64,000 nt of DNA from Nageia nagi. Taxonomy: Eukaryota; Pinophyta. The stretch lies in contig JBITNC010000001.1 of assembly GCA_050084985.1 (NCBI GenBank), positions 169,198,001 to 169,262,000 of the forward strand, written 5' to 3'. Shown here piece after piece: positions 49,438 through 59,531 of the stretch. Numbering within the stretch: position 1 is the first letter of the stretch; each line of letters opens with the position of its first letter. The notes beneath the pieces are model-generated. The model was not told where the DNA came from. It was given only the letters and a program-made list of their open reading frames with translations, and did no database searches. Made by a program: the position numbers and the translations under genes.

Positions 49438-49528
49438 AAGCTTGGTCCCCCTTCCTTTTCAAAGTTTTATGCTGGGTCCAAAAATTTCGTATATGAAAGA
49501 TGAAATTTTTCTGCAGATATCGTCAAAA

Positions 49529-50699
49529 TGTATATGCATACATAGCCTAACATCCTAGTGGCTTCTCGATACATATTGTTCTTATTTATCTAAAAGAAAA
49601 GTGTTTTAGAAAGCTTTCGAATAGTTTTGATGAGAAAATGCACTAATTGTAGCAATCTTCGGACATGATGTCAACAGAGTATAGCGAGTATTATTTTCAT
49701 CTAAAACTAGACTCTAGGAGGTAATGCTAAAAGTTCTGCGACGGCTGAGTTAAGTGTTCCAAAACATTAAAAAGAGGTGATGTCAGCAGAGTAAAGGCAA
49801 GTTTTATTTTCGTCTAAAATCAAAATTCGGGAGTAATGATGTTAGCAAGTAATGCTGAAAGTTTTGCGATAGCTAAGTTAGGTGTTCCGAAGAACGAAAG
49901 GATGTAACGTCAGCAAAGTAAAGTGAAACCCACTTTGGCCAAAAGAACATATATGAAGAAGGATGATGTCACGAGCAAAACTAAGATCTCCCGGAGTTAC
50001 TTGCTTCACCTTACAAAGGCACAAAAAGGAAGTGATGTCAAAAAAATAAAAACCTTCAAAACCAGAGTTCGAAGATCGATGATGTCAGATGTAACAAAAA
50101 GAATCTTCATCCAAGCAAAACTTCACAAAAAGACTTCGAAATATGTGCCAAAGATCAAGAAGGCTCCGAAATAACCACTAGAAGATGAAGAAACTCTAGA
50201 ATCATCATAATCAATAAAAGAATCATTCATAATTGTAATACAGGTTCAAATAACACCTGAAAAACATGCTCATCATAATTTAGAGGCGGTTCAATGCTAA
50301 ATCTTTCAATTTTTAGAAATAAAATACCATGTGGCAGAGATAGTTGTTTATTAAAAGAAGGCCAGAATCTTTGGGCCATTTTGTAACTGTTTTGTTTCAA
50401 TCGTTCTGTAATCGCTCTAGCCTAGTATAACTTTAGTTGAAGATAGAGAAAAAGGGATCAAAATCTCTAGTATTACCCTTTGTATTTATTTTCAAAGGCC
50501 TTTTGTTCTATTAGTTATACAATACCATCTTGACCTTTCTTGTCCAACACTTTGTGTTATTATTCTTAATCTGGTTATATTGTGGCAAGTAATAGATATT
50601 TCTTAAATGATAACAATGAGTTGTTGGTATAACTGTGTCTACTTATATGGAAGAGTTAAGCTGAAGAATAATTAAGAGAATGAAAGCTTACACTGTGGC
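49529..50699 (+). repeat. 3' LTR of G2, left part
   Basis: Matches the G2 5' LTR (38111-39294) with many substitutions and small indels, and is broken at 50699/50700 by the C2 insertion. It ends GTGGC (50695-50699), which is repeated at 59532-59536. Confidence 0.9.
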
Positions 50700-50752
50700 T
50701 GTTAGAATTTGTAATGAAATATTGTGAATATCTAGACTCCTTGTAAATTCAA

Positions 50753-50791
50753 TTAATCACTTAAAGGTATGTAGATACCTTAAGTGATTAA
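50753..50791. repeat. Palindrome in the C2 LTR
   Basis: Arms TTAATCACTTAA and TTAAGTGATTAA, then inner arms GGTAT and ATACC, around a GTAG loop; 17 paired positions with one unpaired A. It recurs at 59077-59115 and, slightly changed, in the solo LTR (about 11607-11630). It sits in U3, upstream of the TATA box. Confidence 0.85.
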
Positions 50792-50922
50792 TAGAATTCT
50801 TTAATATGTAGACTTTGACTTTACCAAAGGAGTTAGTTGGTAGGTTGAAGTTTGGTGGTACATTTAATGTAACCCTAACCTTACCCTTGGGTTAAAGGAA
50901 GGTTAGGGAGGTGCTCTCAACC

Positions 50923-50930
50923 TATAAATA
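50923..50930 (+). promoter_or_regulatory. TATA box of C2
   Basis: TATAAATA (in CCTATAAATAGAGGG) 223 bp into the LTR, the likely Pol II promoter for the element RNA. An identical copy is at 59247-59254. Confidence 0.75.
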
Positions 50931-51209
50931 GAGGGTCTCTCCTCATGTAAATATATCTAAGTTTTGAGTAAGATTACTCTACTTGGTTGTGTAGGAGAGA
51001 GCTAGAGAATAGTTGTAAGAGAGACATAGATTTGAGAATAAGAGAGCTAGTTGTGGATGTACTCCCAAGGAGGGAGGAACCACATTATATTGGTGTCATA
51101 TTGTGTGAATGATGTTCTTAGAATTATAGATGTGTTATCTTGTGTACACTTGAGTTTCCTAGTCTAAGGTCCTAGAGGATTTGTTTAGATCTAGTTCAAA
51201 TCCTTCAAT

Positions 51210-51221
51210 TGGTATCAGAGC
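51210..51221 (+). other. Primer-binding site of C2
   Basis: TGGTATCAGAGC, two bases after the LTR, is perfectly complementary to the 3' end of plant initiator tRNA-Met, the standard Copia primer. Confidence 0.95.
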
Positions 51222-51659
51222 CTTGTTGAGGAAGCTCTTTTGGTGTGGAAGCTACATCTTGGAAGTGCTTCATCCTTCTCAACTTTGGAGATCTTCATTC
51301 TTCATTGTGAGGTAAAAGGTTTGCAAAGGTATAACCTTCTATCCTTCTTTAACAAAGTTCATTATGATACTAATCTTTTGTATGATTATGCTAGCTTAAT
51401 GTCTTAGCAATACCATAATATATTTTTGCTATTCTCTTCTTACTAACAAACTTTTATGTTAGTAATCTATTTTTAATGCACAAAGAAAAAATTTTTTTGA
51501 GCAAAAATATATTATGCTAGCATCTTATTGAAAAGATTTTTTACAATAGTCTTTTGTGAACAATATCAAAAAAGGAGGAAGGTGCAATTTTTTTTTACAT
51601 ATTTTATTGTTGAAATAAAGAGGAGGACAATTTTTTTTAGGGGCACAATAATATGTTCT

Positions 51660-51905
51660 AAAGCTCAATAAAATATATATATCTATATATATATATTTTC
51701 TTTTTTTGTTCTTTAAAATATATTTCTTATTTTGTTTAAAAGAATGAAAACAAACTTATTTATATATATATATATATATATATATTGGTATCACAAAATA
51801 TATATATATTTATGGATTTATATTTTAAACAGATGTTCAAATAAATAAAAAAAAAACATAGAGATATATATATTTTGGATTGAATTCATTTAAAATATAT
51901 ATATT
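51660..51905. repeat. TA-rich microsatellites in the C2 leader
   Basis: Several (TA)n runs, the longest at about 51757-51785, within an extremely AT-rich stretch just before the GC-rich island. Confidence 0.85.
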
Positions 51906-51934
51906 TTTATTATTTTGATATCGTTTAAAATCAC

Positions 51935-52580
51935 GTCATCGGGGGGGTTTCAAACAAAAAAAAAACAACAATGTCCACCGCCCCCTCGCGCGAGCGGCCA
52001 CCTCCCACCGCGCGGCCCCCCCCTCCTCGCGCCACGCGCATCCTCCTCCCTGTCGCGCGCAGCACTCCCTCCTCACGGCGGTGGTCTCCTCTGCGAGTGA
52101 AGTGATGCTGCCAAAGACAAGATGCATAATGCAGACCAAGTTTCCATGGACTGCAATGATCGTGGAATATGCGCAGTCTAGTATAACGTCGAAAGGCACG
52201 CAGGGTTTGCACAAAACACAGAGAAGGCTCACGCGAAGATCTGCTTGCAGGCAATACACAATCCGTCCCGATGCCTCCTCCTTCGCGCGCGCATCGTCGT
52301 GCGCCTTGCTTGGTCACCCCCACGCCTCTCCAGCAGTCTCCTCGTCTGAATGCAGCCTGCTCTCTCCTGGCCTCCCTCCGCCTGCCTCGCACGCCTGCAC
52401 TGCCTCCTCGCACTGTCATCTTCTGCCCTCTCCTCCTCGCTGGATATGCACCCACTGGCTTTCCTGACCAGGCTAGAGAGATTTGTCAGCCTGTGCACAT
52501 TATCACCCGTCCTCTAAATGCACTCTCCTTCCTCTTCCTTCCCAACACCTCCCTTGGATGTCTTCTAAGCCTCCATATCG
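51935..52580. other. GC-rich island in the C2 leader
   Basis: Abruptly GC- and CpG-rich DNA (for example CCCTCGCGCGAGCGG and CTTCGCGCGCGCATCG) inside a very AT-rich element. Overlapping open frames exist on both strands (such as 52081-52467 plus and 51931-52455 minus), but that is expected where stop codons are rare, and I recognise no protein. It may be captured host sequence, for example a CpG-rich gene 5' end. Confidence 0.6.
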
Positions 52581-53048
52581 TCATCCTCCTTCCCTGGTCA
52601 AGGTTGATGGCTACCAACACCTTGCAACTCTTCTTAGTCACCTTAAATGCCTTGTTTTTTTTTTGTTGACCACCTACATATTTGCACTTCCCAAAAGCAA
52701 CGTATTTTTTGGTGGAAGAACAAGGGGGGTTCATATTTTTTTCCACCTACTAAGCATTTAATGATTATTGACTTAGGCATTTTTTTAGTTCATAAGGTAG
52801 ACAAAGCATTCCAAAGCATTTAAAAATTGGGGTATGGGTCTCCTCTTACCACTTGCACACTTATTCTTCTTAGGTATTTTTTTGCTTCCAAGTCAATTGC
52901 TCCATTAAATGCCCTTAGGAGTCCTTAGACTCTTTCTAATCTTTTCCTCCACATTGCATGTTTTAATTTAAATGCATATGCACTCTCTAAGCATGGTTAA
53001 CAGGGATAAAACTTTAAGTAACAAGGGGGGCATTAGTATAAATTTTTT

Positions 53049-53355
53049 ACTTAAATTTTATCTAGATGTAATTTATACTTAAATTTTATCTAGATGTTGC
53101 ATATGATGCATAAAACATGCTTAGGACTTAAATTTTTTAATGCATGATGCATGCTTACTTAAAATTTTAAGTCATGATAGAATGCATGTTATAAGTATGC
53201 TTAGGACTTAAATTTTTAATGCATGATGCATGCTTACTTAAATTTTAAGTCATGATAGAATGCATGTTATAAGTATGCTTAGGACTTAAATTTTTAATGC
53301 ATGATGCATGCTTACTTAAATTTTTAAGTCATGATACAATGCATGTTATGAATTA
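53049..53355. repeat. Tandem repeats of 28 bp and about 79 bp in the C2 leader
   Basis: A 21-bp unit (ACTTAAATTTTATCTAGATG) occurs twice at 53049 and 53077. Then three units of 80/78 bp begin at 53118, 53198 and 53276 (TGCTTAGGACTTAAATTTTT..), each containing the near-palindrome AATGCATGATGCATGC. Non-coding. Confidence 0.9.
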
Positions 53356-54153
53356 AATACTAAGTAGGACTTAGTTCTTTGTTTAATTCATTAAGTGCTT
53401 GAATAAAGTGAGAAAAATATGAACAATGTAAAAGTCCTTTAGGGGTTAGAACAAAACCCATTGGACTCAATTTTTGGCCTCTTAAGGTTTCAAGTTCGTG
53501 TGGATGGAGTATTTTTCACCTTACTTTATATTTTTTGCACATTTGCTTATACTTGCAATACGCAAAAATGTGAAAAGTAACCCCTAAAATAAATACATCC
53601 GCACGTATTTTCCACAACATGACTTGTTTGGGGAGCCATGAGGTGAGGACAGGGCAGACTGGAGCCCTTTTTAGTCCGAAGAACCAAGTGGTGGTAAGTC
53701 CGTCTTAATTGCCCCTAAGACCTCTGTTGGATTGGACATAACTCTATTAGGTGGACAGGCATGTGTGTAGTGATACCACATGTCCGCACGTCCATTCAGG
53801 GATTATCCTGATAACCTAGGAGGAAAACTGAAACCCTTAATCAAGATAATTAAAATGGTCGGTCCAAGATACGTCGGATCCTTGGAAAATAGTAAGTACT
53901 TCTCCTTGTGAGAGTATATCACTGACCAAGGTGAACTGGTTGAGGACTGGTAGTACCTGGGCTCCACCTTACGGGCATCTAGGTGAAGGCCTAATTCTAT
54001 ACAAGAAAACAACCCCAACTTTATCCTTCTATGGATCGTGGTTAATGAGGTTACACATGTGGGACATGTTTGCTTATTAAATGTTTTATATGTATAGATG
54101 GAAAAATTGTAAAAGTTTACATTCTTATTGCATATTTATTTGTTTTTGTAGCA

Positions 54154-57100
54154 ATGGTTGAAACCTTCGTTCCCAAGCACATACTCGATGGTTCCAACTT
54201 TGGAATATGGGAACCACGTATGAAAGCCGAGTTACAAGCAAGAAAGCTATGGCAGACAGTTAGTGAAGATGCGGTTGCTCCTACCGATGAGAAGGCTCTT
54301 GAAGTATACAACTTAAAGAATGAGTTAGCAACTTCTATGATATACCGTGCAGTTTCAGATGATGTCCTTCTCATGATTTCTTCATCAACTTCAGCAAAGG
54401 AAGCTTGGGATAGGTTAAAGAAAATCTACCTTGGATCCAAATTTTCAAGAAGGTTTACCATTCTACAAAAGTTGTTGCAGTATCGACAAAGTGAAGATGA
54501 AAGTGCCTCCATCTACTTAAACAAAATCATTGACCTCAGGACACAACTGGTTGGTTGTGGATGCAACTGGATCAATGATGAGTTCATGGTCTTCATCATT
54601 CTACAAAGCCTTACTTCAAAGTTCAGCAACTTTGTCACAGTTATGGAAACAAGGCTCGATGATGAAGAAGATGTCATCTCACTTGATAACCTTTCAAGAC
54701 TTCTTCTAAAGCATGAGGAAACTTTGAACAAGAAAATGTTGAACCTTTCTCCAAAGGACCATAGCATTGCTCTAGGAGCAACCAAAACTCCTTTCAAGAA
54801 AAAGTTCAAACATTACAAATTCAAAGACAACAAGTCCTCATCTACCTTCAGGAAGTATGACAAAAAGGGCAACAACAACAACAATCATGGCAACTACAGG
54901 CACAGGAATGATAAAGCAGGATCAAGCAATCCAACACCTCAAGAAAAGTTTGATGGGAATTGTAACTTCTGTGGCATCTTTGGGCACAAAGAGTATGATT
55001 GTCGCAAAAAGAAATTTGCTCAAAAAGGAAAGGGAAATGCAAATGTGAGAAATTTCAATAATAAAAAGAAGAACAAGCATGCTGCTTCTGTTGCCTACTA
55101 CTCAATGACTCAAACTATTTCAAATGATTGGATTGTTGATACAGGATGCACTAATCACATGTGTTATGAAAAAGATAAGTTTGAAAACTTTCATAAGTAC
55201 AAAAAGGATGCAGTTGTGATAGGTGATAATACAGTCCTTGATGTTCACGGAATAGGAAGTGTGAAGATTCATGGAAAGACTCTTGACAATGTCTTTTATG
55301 TGCCTAAACTAAGGATGAATCTCATCTCCGTGATTCAGATTACAAGGAAAGGATGCTCATTTGAGTTTACCTCACACTCTTGGTGTGTTAAGAAAGGACT
55401 TGCCACTTTGATGAAAGGATCAGTAAAGAATGACCTTTATATTGTGGATCAAGTACCTTCAAAGATTTGTCTTGCTACAAATGTTTGTTCAAAAGGTAAT
55501 CTTTGGCATCAACGATTAGGACACCTTAACCACAAGAGTATTCAAGCTATGAAAACTCAAGAACTTGTGGAAGGTTTACCTAATATTTCACCCACAGTTG
55601 GTCTTTGTGAAAGGTGCATTCTAGGAAAGATGCATAGGCAAAAGTTTGAAAAAGATAAGGCAACTCGGGCTACTTGTCCTCTTCAGCTTGTGCATTCAGA
55701 TTTGATGGGTCCTTTTCAGACTAAGTCACTAGATGGAGCTTCTTATGTTCTGACCTTCATTGATGACTTCAGTAGGATGACATTTGGTTATCTACTTGAG
55801 CACAAGGATCAAACTTTTGACAGATTTCAAGACTTCAAGGCACTTGTTGAAAATCAAACTGATTTTAAGATCAAAATGCTGAGATCAGACAATGGGGGTG
55901 AATATAATAGCAATGAGTTTAACGACTTTTGTGTTAAACACGGGATTAAGCGACAATTCACAATCCCATACACCCCTCAGCAAAATGGAGTTGCTGAAAG
56001 GAAGAATCGCACGATTATGGAAATGGCAAGATGCATGTTGGGTAACCTTCCTAGTTTCTTATGGGGCGAAGCTGTTCACACTGCTATTCACACTCTAAAT
56101 AGGTGTCCTACTAAGGTAGTTGAAGGTAAAACTCCATATGAAGCATGGACAGGAAAGAAACCTAACCTCTCACACTTCAGGGTCTTCGGTTGTGATGCAT
56201 TTGCTTTCATTACCTCAGAGAAAAGAAAGAAGCTAGATAAACGATCAGAAAAATACATCTTTGTGGGGTATGATAATCAGCATAGAGGTTACAGGCTCTA
56301 CTCTTCATCCCATAAAATAGTCTTTGTGTCTAGGGATGTTAAGTTCAATGAACTTTCTGAGGATACAACCTCTCATGCTAAAGTGTCTGATACAGATGAT
56401 TCTTCGCCTGCACCTAACTGGTTGGATGAGCATGTAGAGAAGTCACCACAAGAGCAAAATTCTCCAGCACAGAGAATTACAAGAAGTATGACCTTGAATA
56501 AATCCTTATTTGCCAAAATTGATAATATGCATGAGCCATCCACCTTCAAAGAAGCTTCCAAGCAAGAGTGTTGGATGGAAGCTATGAAAGTTGAGTATGA
56601 GGCTCTCATGAAAAATGAAACTTGGGATTTGGTTCCTTATCCCAATGAGAAAAATGTGATTGGCAATAAATGGATATACAAGGTCAAGTACAATTCTGAT
56701 GGAAAAATTGAAAAATACAAGGCAAGGTTAGTAGCCAAAGGATTCGCTCAGAAATATGGTATTGATTATGAGGAAACCTTTGCTCCTGTAGCCAAGATGC
56801 CTACTGTCAGAATAATTCTTGCTCTTTCTGCAGCTCAAGGATGGAAAGCTTTTCAACTTGATGTCAAAAGTGCATTTCTCAATGGTGACTTGGATGTTGA
56901 AATCTACATGAATCAACCAGAAGGATTTATTCCAGAAGGAAAAGAGACTCTTGTGTGCAAACTAAAGAAGTCTTTGTATGGACTTAAGCAAGCACCTAGA
57001 GCATGGTATAAGAAAATTTCAGGATTCTTTACAGATATTGGTTTTTCCAAGTGCTTCTCAGATTCAGATCTATATGTACTCAATCAAGGACAAGACGTGG

Positions 57101-58080
57101 TCATAATTCTCCTTTATGTGGATGATCTTCTCATAACAGGCAATAATATTGAAATCATCCAAGAGTGCATCTCCAAACTCAAGGCAACATTTGAAATGAC
57201 TGATCTAGGTCTATTGCATTACTATCTTGGGATGCAAGTATACCAACATAAAGATTGTACTTATCTTAGTCAATCTAAGTATATATCAGACATCTTGCAA
57301 AAGTTTGGAATGGAGGAGTGCAAATATGCTGCAATACCTGTTTCTCCTGGAATTGTTGTCTCACTGAGCTCAGATTCTCAGTTGGCTGATGCTACAGCTT
57401 ATAGACAATTGATTGGTAGTCTTTTGTATCTGACTATCTCTCGTCCTGATATTGCTTTTGCAGTGAATCTGATGGCACGATTCATGCAAAAACCATATGT
57501 TGAACACCTCAATGCTGTTAAGCAAATCTTGAGGTATGTCGCAGGGACAAAGGATCTTGCTCTTAAGTATTCCCAAGTGCCCTCGATTGTTCTCTCAGGG
57601 TTCTCAGATTCTGATTATGGGGGAGATAGAGATGATACAAAATCAACCTCTGCATATGTGTTTAGCATTGGTTCAGGTGCTATCTCTTGGGCTTCCAAGA
57701 AGCAACCTACTGTGACTCTTTCTACCACCGAAGCTGAATATCGAGCCATGTCTGTTGCCGCCCAAGAAGCTATTTGGCTAAGACATCTTCTGAACGAAAT
57801 TGGGTATAAGCAAAATGGCCCATCTCTTATTTCGTCAGATAATCAATCGGCTATCTCTTTGGCTAAGAATCATGTGTTCCATCAGCGAACCAAACATGTA
57901 GAAATCCAAGCTCATTTTATCAGGGAGAAGGTTCTAGATGACATCATACACTTGCAGTATTGTCCATCTACTGACAACTCCACTGATTTGTTCACCAAGC
58001 CCCTTCCTGAAGCTCAGTTCTGCAAGCTTAGGGATTCTCTAGGGTTGGTGAAGTTGCCCTCAAGGGGGAGTGAAGTTTAA
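54154..58080 (+). CDS. Copia gag-pol polyprotein of C2, intact, 1308 residues
   Basis: One open frame for all proteins of the element. The frame opens further upstream, but the first ATG after the predicted acceptor is 54154 (MVETFVPKHILDG), which fits Copia gag N-termini. Domains by residue from that Met: gag 1-265; zinc knuckle CNFCGIFGHKEYDC about 270-283; protease with DTGCTNHM near 327; integrase zinc site (LWHQRLGHLNH..CERC) 449-495 and DDE core (HSDLMG near 513, SDNGGEY near 578, NGVAERKN near 614); RT 850-1075 with LLYVDDLL at 985-992; RNase H about 1150-1290 (SDSDYGGD, TEAEYRA, SDNQSAI). All catalytic residues that I can check are present. No stop or frameshift. Confidence 0.97.
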   Translation: MVETFVPKHILDGSNFGIWEPRMKAELQARKLWQTVSEDAVAPTDEKALEVYNLKNELATSMIYRAVSDDVLLMISSSTSAKEAWDRLKKIYLGSKFSRRFTILQKLLQYRQSEDESASIYLNKIIDLRTQLVGCGCNWINDEFMVFIILQSLTSKFSNFVTVMETRLDDEEDVISLDNLSRLLLKHEETLNKKMLNLSPKDHSIALGATKTPFKKKFKHYKFKDNKSSSTFRKYDKKGNNNNNHGNYRHRNDKAGSSNPTPQEKFDGNCNFCGIFGHKEYDCRKKKFAQKGKGNANVRNFNNKKKNKHAASVAYYSMTQTISNDWIVDTGCTNHMCYEKDKFENFHKYKKDAVVIGDNTVLDVHGIGSVKIHGKTLDNVFYVPKLRMNLISVIQITRKGCSFEFTSHSWCVKKGLATLMKGSVKNDLYIVDQVPSKICLATNVCSKGNLWHQRLGHLNHKSIQAMKTQELVEGLPNISPTVGLCERCILGKMHRQKFEKDKATRATCPLQLVHSDLMGPFQTKSLDGASYVLTFIDDFSRMTFGYLLEHKDQTFDRFQDFKALVENQTDFKIKMLRSDNGGEYNSNEFNDFCVKHGIKRQFTIPYTPQQNGVAERKNRTIMEMARCMLGNLPSFLWGEAVHTAIHTLNRCPTKVVEGKTPYEAWTGKKPNLSHFRVFGCDAFAFITSEKRKKLDKRSEKYIFVGYDNQHRGYRLYSSSHKIVFVSRDVKFNELSEDTTSHAKVSDTDDSSPAPNWLDEHVEKSPQEQNSPAQRITRSMTLNKSLFAKIDNMHEPSTFKEASKQECWMEAMKVEYEALMKNETWDLVPYPNEKNVIGNKWIYKVKYNSDGKIEKYKARLVAKGFAQKYGIDYEETFAPVAKMPTVRIILALSAAQGWKAFQLDVKSAFLNGDLDVEIYMNQPEGFIPEGKETLVCKLKKSLYGLKQAPRAWYKKISGFFTDIGFSKCFSDSDLYVLNQGQDVVIILLYVDDLLITGNNIEIIQECISKLKATFEMTDLGLLHYYLGMQVYQHKDCTYLSQSKYISDILQKFGMEECKYAAIPVSPGIVVSLSSDSQLADATAYRQLIGSLLYLTISRPDIAFAVNLMARFMQKPYVEHLNAVKQILRYVAGTKDLALKYSQVPSIVLSGFSDSDYGGDRDDTKSTSAYVFSIGSGAISWASKKQPTVTLSTTEAEYRAMSVAAQEAIWLRHLLNEIGYKQNGPSLISSDNQSAISLAKNHVFHQRTKHVEIQAHFIREKVLDDIIHLQYCPSTDNSTDLFTKPLPEAQFCKLRDSLGLVKLPSRGSEV

Positions 58081-58138
58081 ACTTTTGTTAGTGATGACAA
58101 CTTCACCTCTAAGAGGCCTTTTTTGATTGTACATTCTA

Positions 58139-58540
58139 GACCTCCGTGGTAAGTTTGCTCTGCGTGACAAACTTGTTGTACAATTGTTGTTATAGAGTGT
58201 TGATTATTTTATACCTCAGTGGTAAGTTTGCTCTGCGTGACAAACTTGTTGTACATTTTATACCTCCGTGGTGAGTTTGCTCTGCGTGAGAAACTTATTG
58301 TACAAATTTTGAGCATGTAATTTAATATACCTCCGTGGTAAGTTCGCTCTGCGTGACGAACTTGTTGTACATTCTATACCTCCGTGGTGAGTTTGCTCTG
58401 CGTGAGAAACTCGTTGTACAATTTTATGCTCTATTTTAAAATCATACCTCCGTGGTAAGTTCGCTCTGCGTGACGAACTTGTTGTACATTCTATACCTCT
58501 GTGGTGAGTTTGCTCTGCGTGAGAAACTCGTTGTACAATT
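58139..58540 (+). repeat. Array of seven hairpin-forming units in the C2 3' UTR
   Basis: Seven units of about 45 bp (core CCTCCGTGGT, stem, loop CTCTGCGTGA, stem, TTGTAC). Stem 5' arms start at 58151, 58224, 58273, 58340, 58389, 58457 and 58506. Type A stems are AAGTTTG/CAAACTT (units 1, 2) or AAGTTCG/CGAACTT (4, 6). Type B stems are GAGTTT/AAACTC (5, 7) or GAGTTT/AAACTT (3). Units 2-7 form three A+B pairs with a 116-117 bp period. The loop is invariant while stem bases change in pairs. Confidence 0.9.
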
Positions 58541-59009
58541 TTATGCTCTATTTTAAAATCAACACATGTCTATATACAACAGGTGACTATGAGTGATGGC
58601 TTGGCATCTCCGTGATGGCTTATAGTGCACCATTGATCAGTTATTTATAAGATGGCATTATTTGATTCTCTTATTTGAATATATGATGCATCTAACTGAT
58701 TTTGTTCATGAGTTGCTTGTAGCATGCAGGATCTTCTTTAGAAATGCAGGTTACTCACCTTGTGAAAGCAAGCTCATGGAGACTCACATGTCAGCTTAAA
58801 GTTGATCGACTACTATGTACAGTGAAACCAGTTGTGATTAATGATTGTATTGTAAACCATTTTTGTCAAATGGTAATGTAGTGAGTCTCATACTAGTTCT
58901 CAAAAAGATTCTCAAAATATGTAAAAGTTCTCATCTCCACTTGTATCTCTATGGAGGAGAACTCTCTCTTACTCTCTCTCTTCTCTCTTCTACGCTCTAT
59001 CCCAATATT

Positions 59010-59023
59010 GCATTAAGGGGGAG
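59010..59023 (+). other. Polypurine tract of C2
   Basis: ATTAAGGGGGAG directly before the 3' LTR (59024), the expected plus-strand primer site. Confidence 0.9.
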
Positions 59024-59531
59024 TGTTAGAATTTGTAATGAAATATTGTGAATATCTAGACTCCTTGTAAATTCAATTAATCACTTAAAGGTATGTAGAT
59101 ACCTTAAGTGATTAATAGAATTCTTTAATATGTAGACTTTGACTTTACCAAAGGAGTTAGTTGGTAGGTTGAAGTTTGGTGGTACATTTAATGTAACCCT
59201 AACCTTACCCTTGGGTTAAAGGAAGGTTAGGGAGGTGCTCTCAACCTATAAATAGAGGGTCTCTCCTCATGTAAATATATCTAAGTTTTGAGTAAGATTA
59301 CTCTACTTGGTTGTGTAGGAGAGAGCTAGAGAATAGTTGTAAGAGAGACATAGATTTGAGAATAAGAGAGCTAGTTGTGGATGTACTCCCAAGGAGGGAG
59401 GAACCACATTATATTGGTGTCATATTGTGTGAATGATGTTCTTAGAATTATAGATGTGTTATCTTGTGTACACTTGAGTTTCCTAGTCTAAGGTCCTAGA
59501 GGATTTGTTTAGATCTAGTTCAAATCCTTCA
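59024..59531 (+). repeat. 3' LTR of C2
   Basis: 508 bp; I find no difference from the 5' LTR on reading both through. It ends ..AATCCTTCA followed by the GTGGC duplication. Confidence 0.97.

Larger units (their letters stand above)
50700..51207 (+). repeat. 5' LTR of C2
   Basis: 508 bp, TGTTAGAATT..AATCCTTCA. It carries a TATA box (50923-50930) and a 39-bp palindrome (50753-50791). The solo LTR at 11193-11681 is another family member. Confidence 0.97.
51312..54151 (+). other. Probable leader intron of C2
   Basis: A good donor (GTGAG|GTAAAAG, GT at 51312) lies soon after the PBS. A good acceptor with a T-rich tract (TTTGTTTTTGTAG, ending 54151) lies two bases before the ATG of gag-pol. Removing these 2840 bp would bring the cap-proximal leader to the ORF. 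The interval holds TA repeats, a GC-rich island, tandem repeats and many upstream ATGs that would otherwise hinder translation. Inferred from splice-site context only. Confidence 0.5.
50700..59531 (+). mobile_element. Young, apparently complete Ty1/Copia element C2
   Basis: 8832 bp with 508-bp LTRs at 50700-51207 and 59024-59531 that I read as identical, TG..CA ends, and a perfect 5-bp target duplication GTGGC (50695-50699 and 59532-59536). PBS at 51210-51221, one open gag-pol frame (54154-58080), a hairpin array (58141-58530) and PPT (59010-59023). It is inserted in the 3' LTR of G2. Identical LTRs and an intact ORF point to very recent transposition. Confidence 0.97.

Noticed and set aside
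51931-52669. Several overlapping open frames in the GC-rich island as genes
   Set aside because: All six frames are long because GC-rich DNA has few stops; the products are low-complexity (Arg, Pro, Ser, Cys) and match no family I know.
54070-54153. Upstream ATG at 54070 as the C2 polyprotein start
   Set aside because: The extra 28 residues are hydrophobic and unlike Copia gag, and the stretch contains a likely splice acceptor ending at 54151; MVETF at 54154 fits better.
58139-58540. CRISPR-like look (short repeats with spacers)
   Set aside because: The intervals between units are themselves repeated, units contain hairpins, and the array lies in the 3' UTR of a plant Copia element; there are no cas genes.
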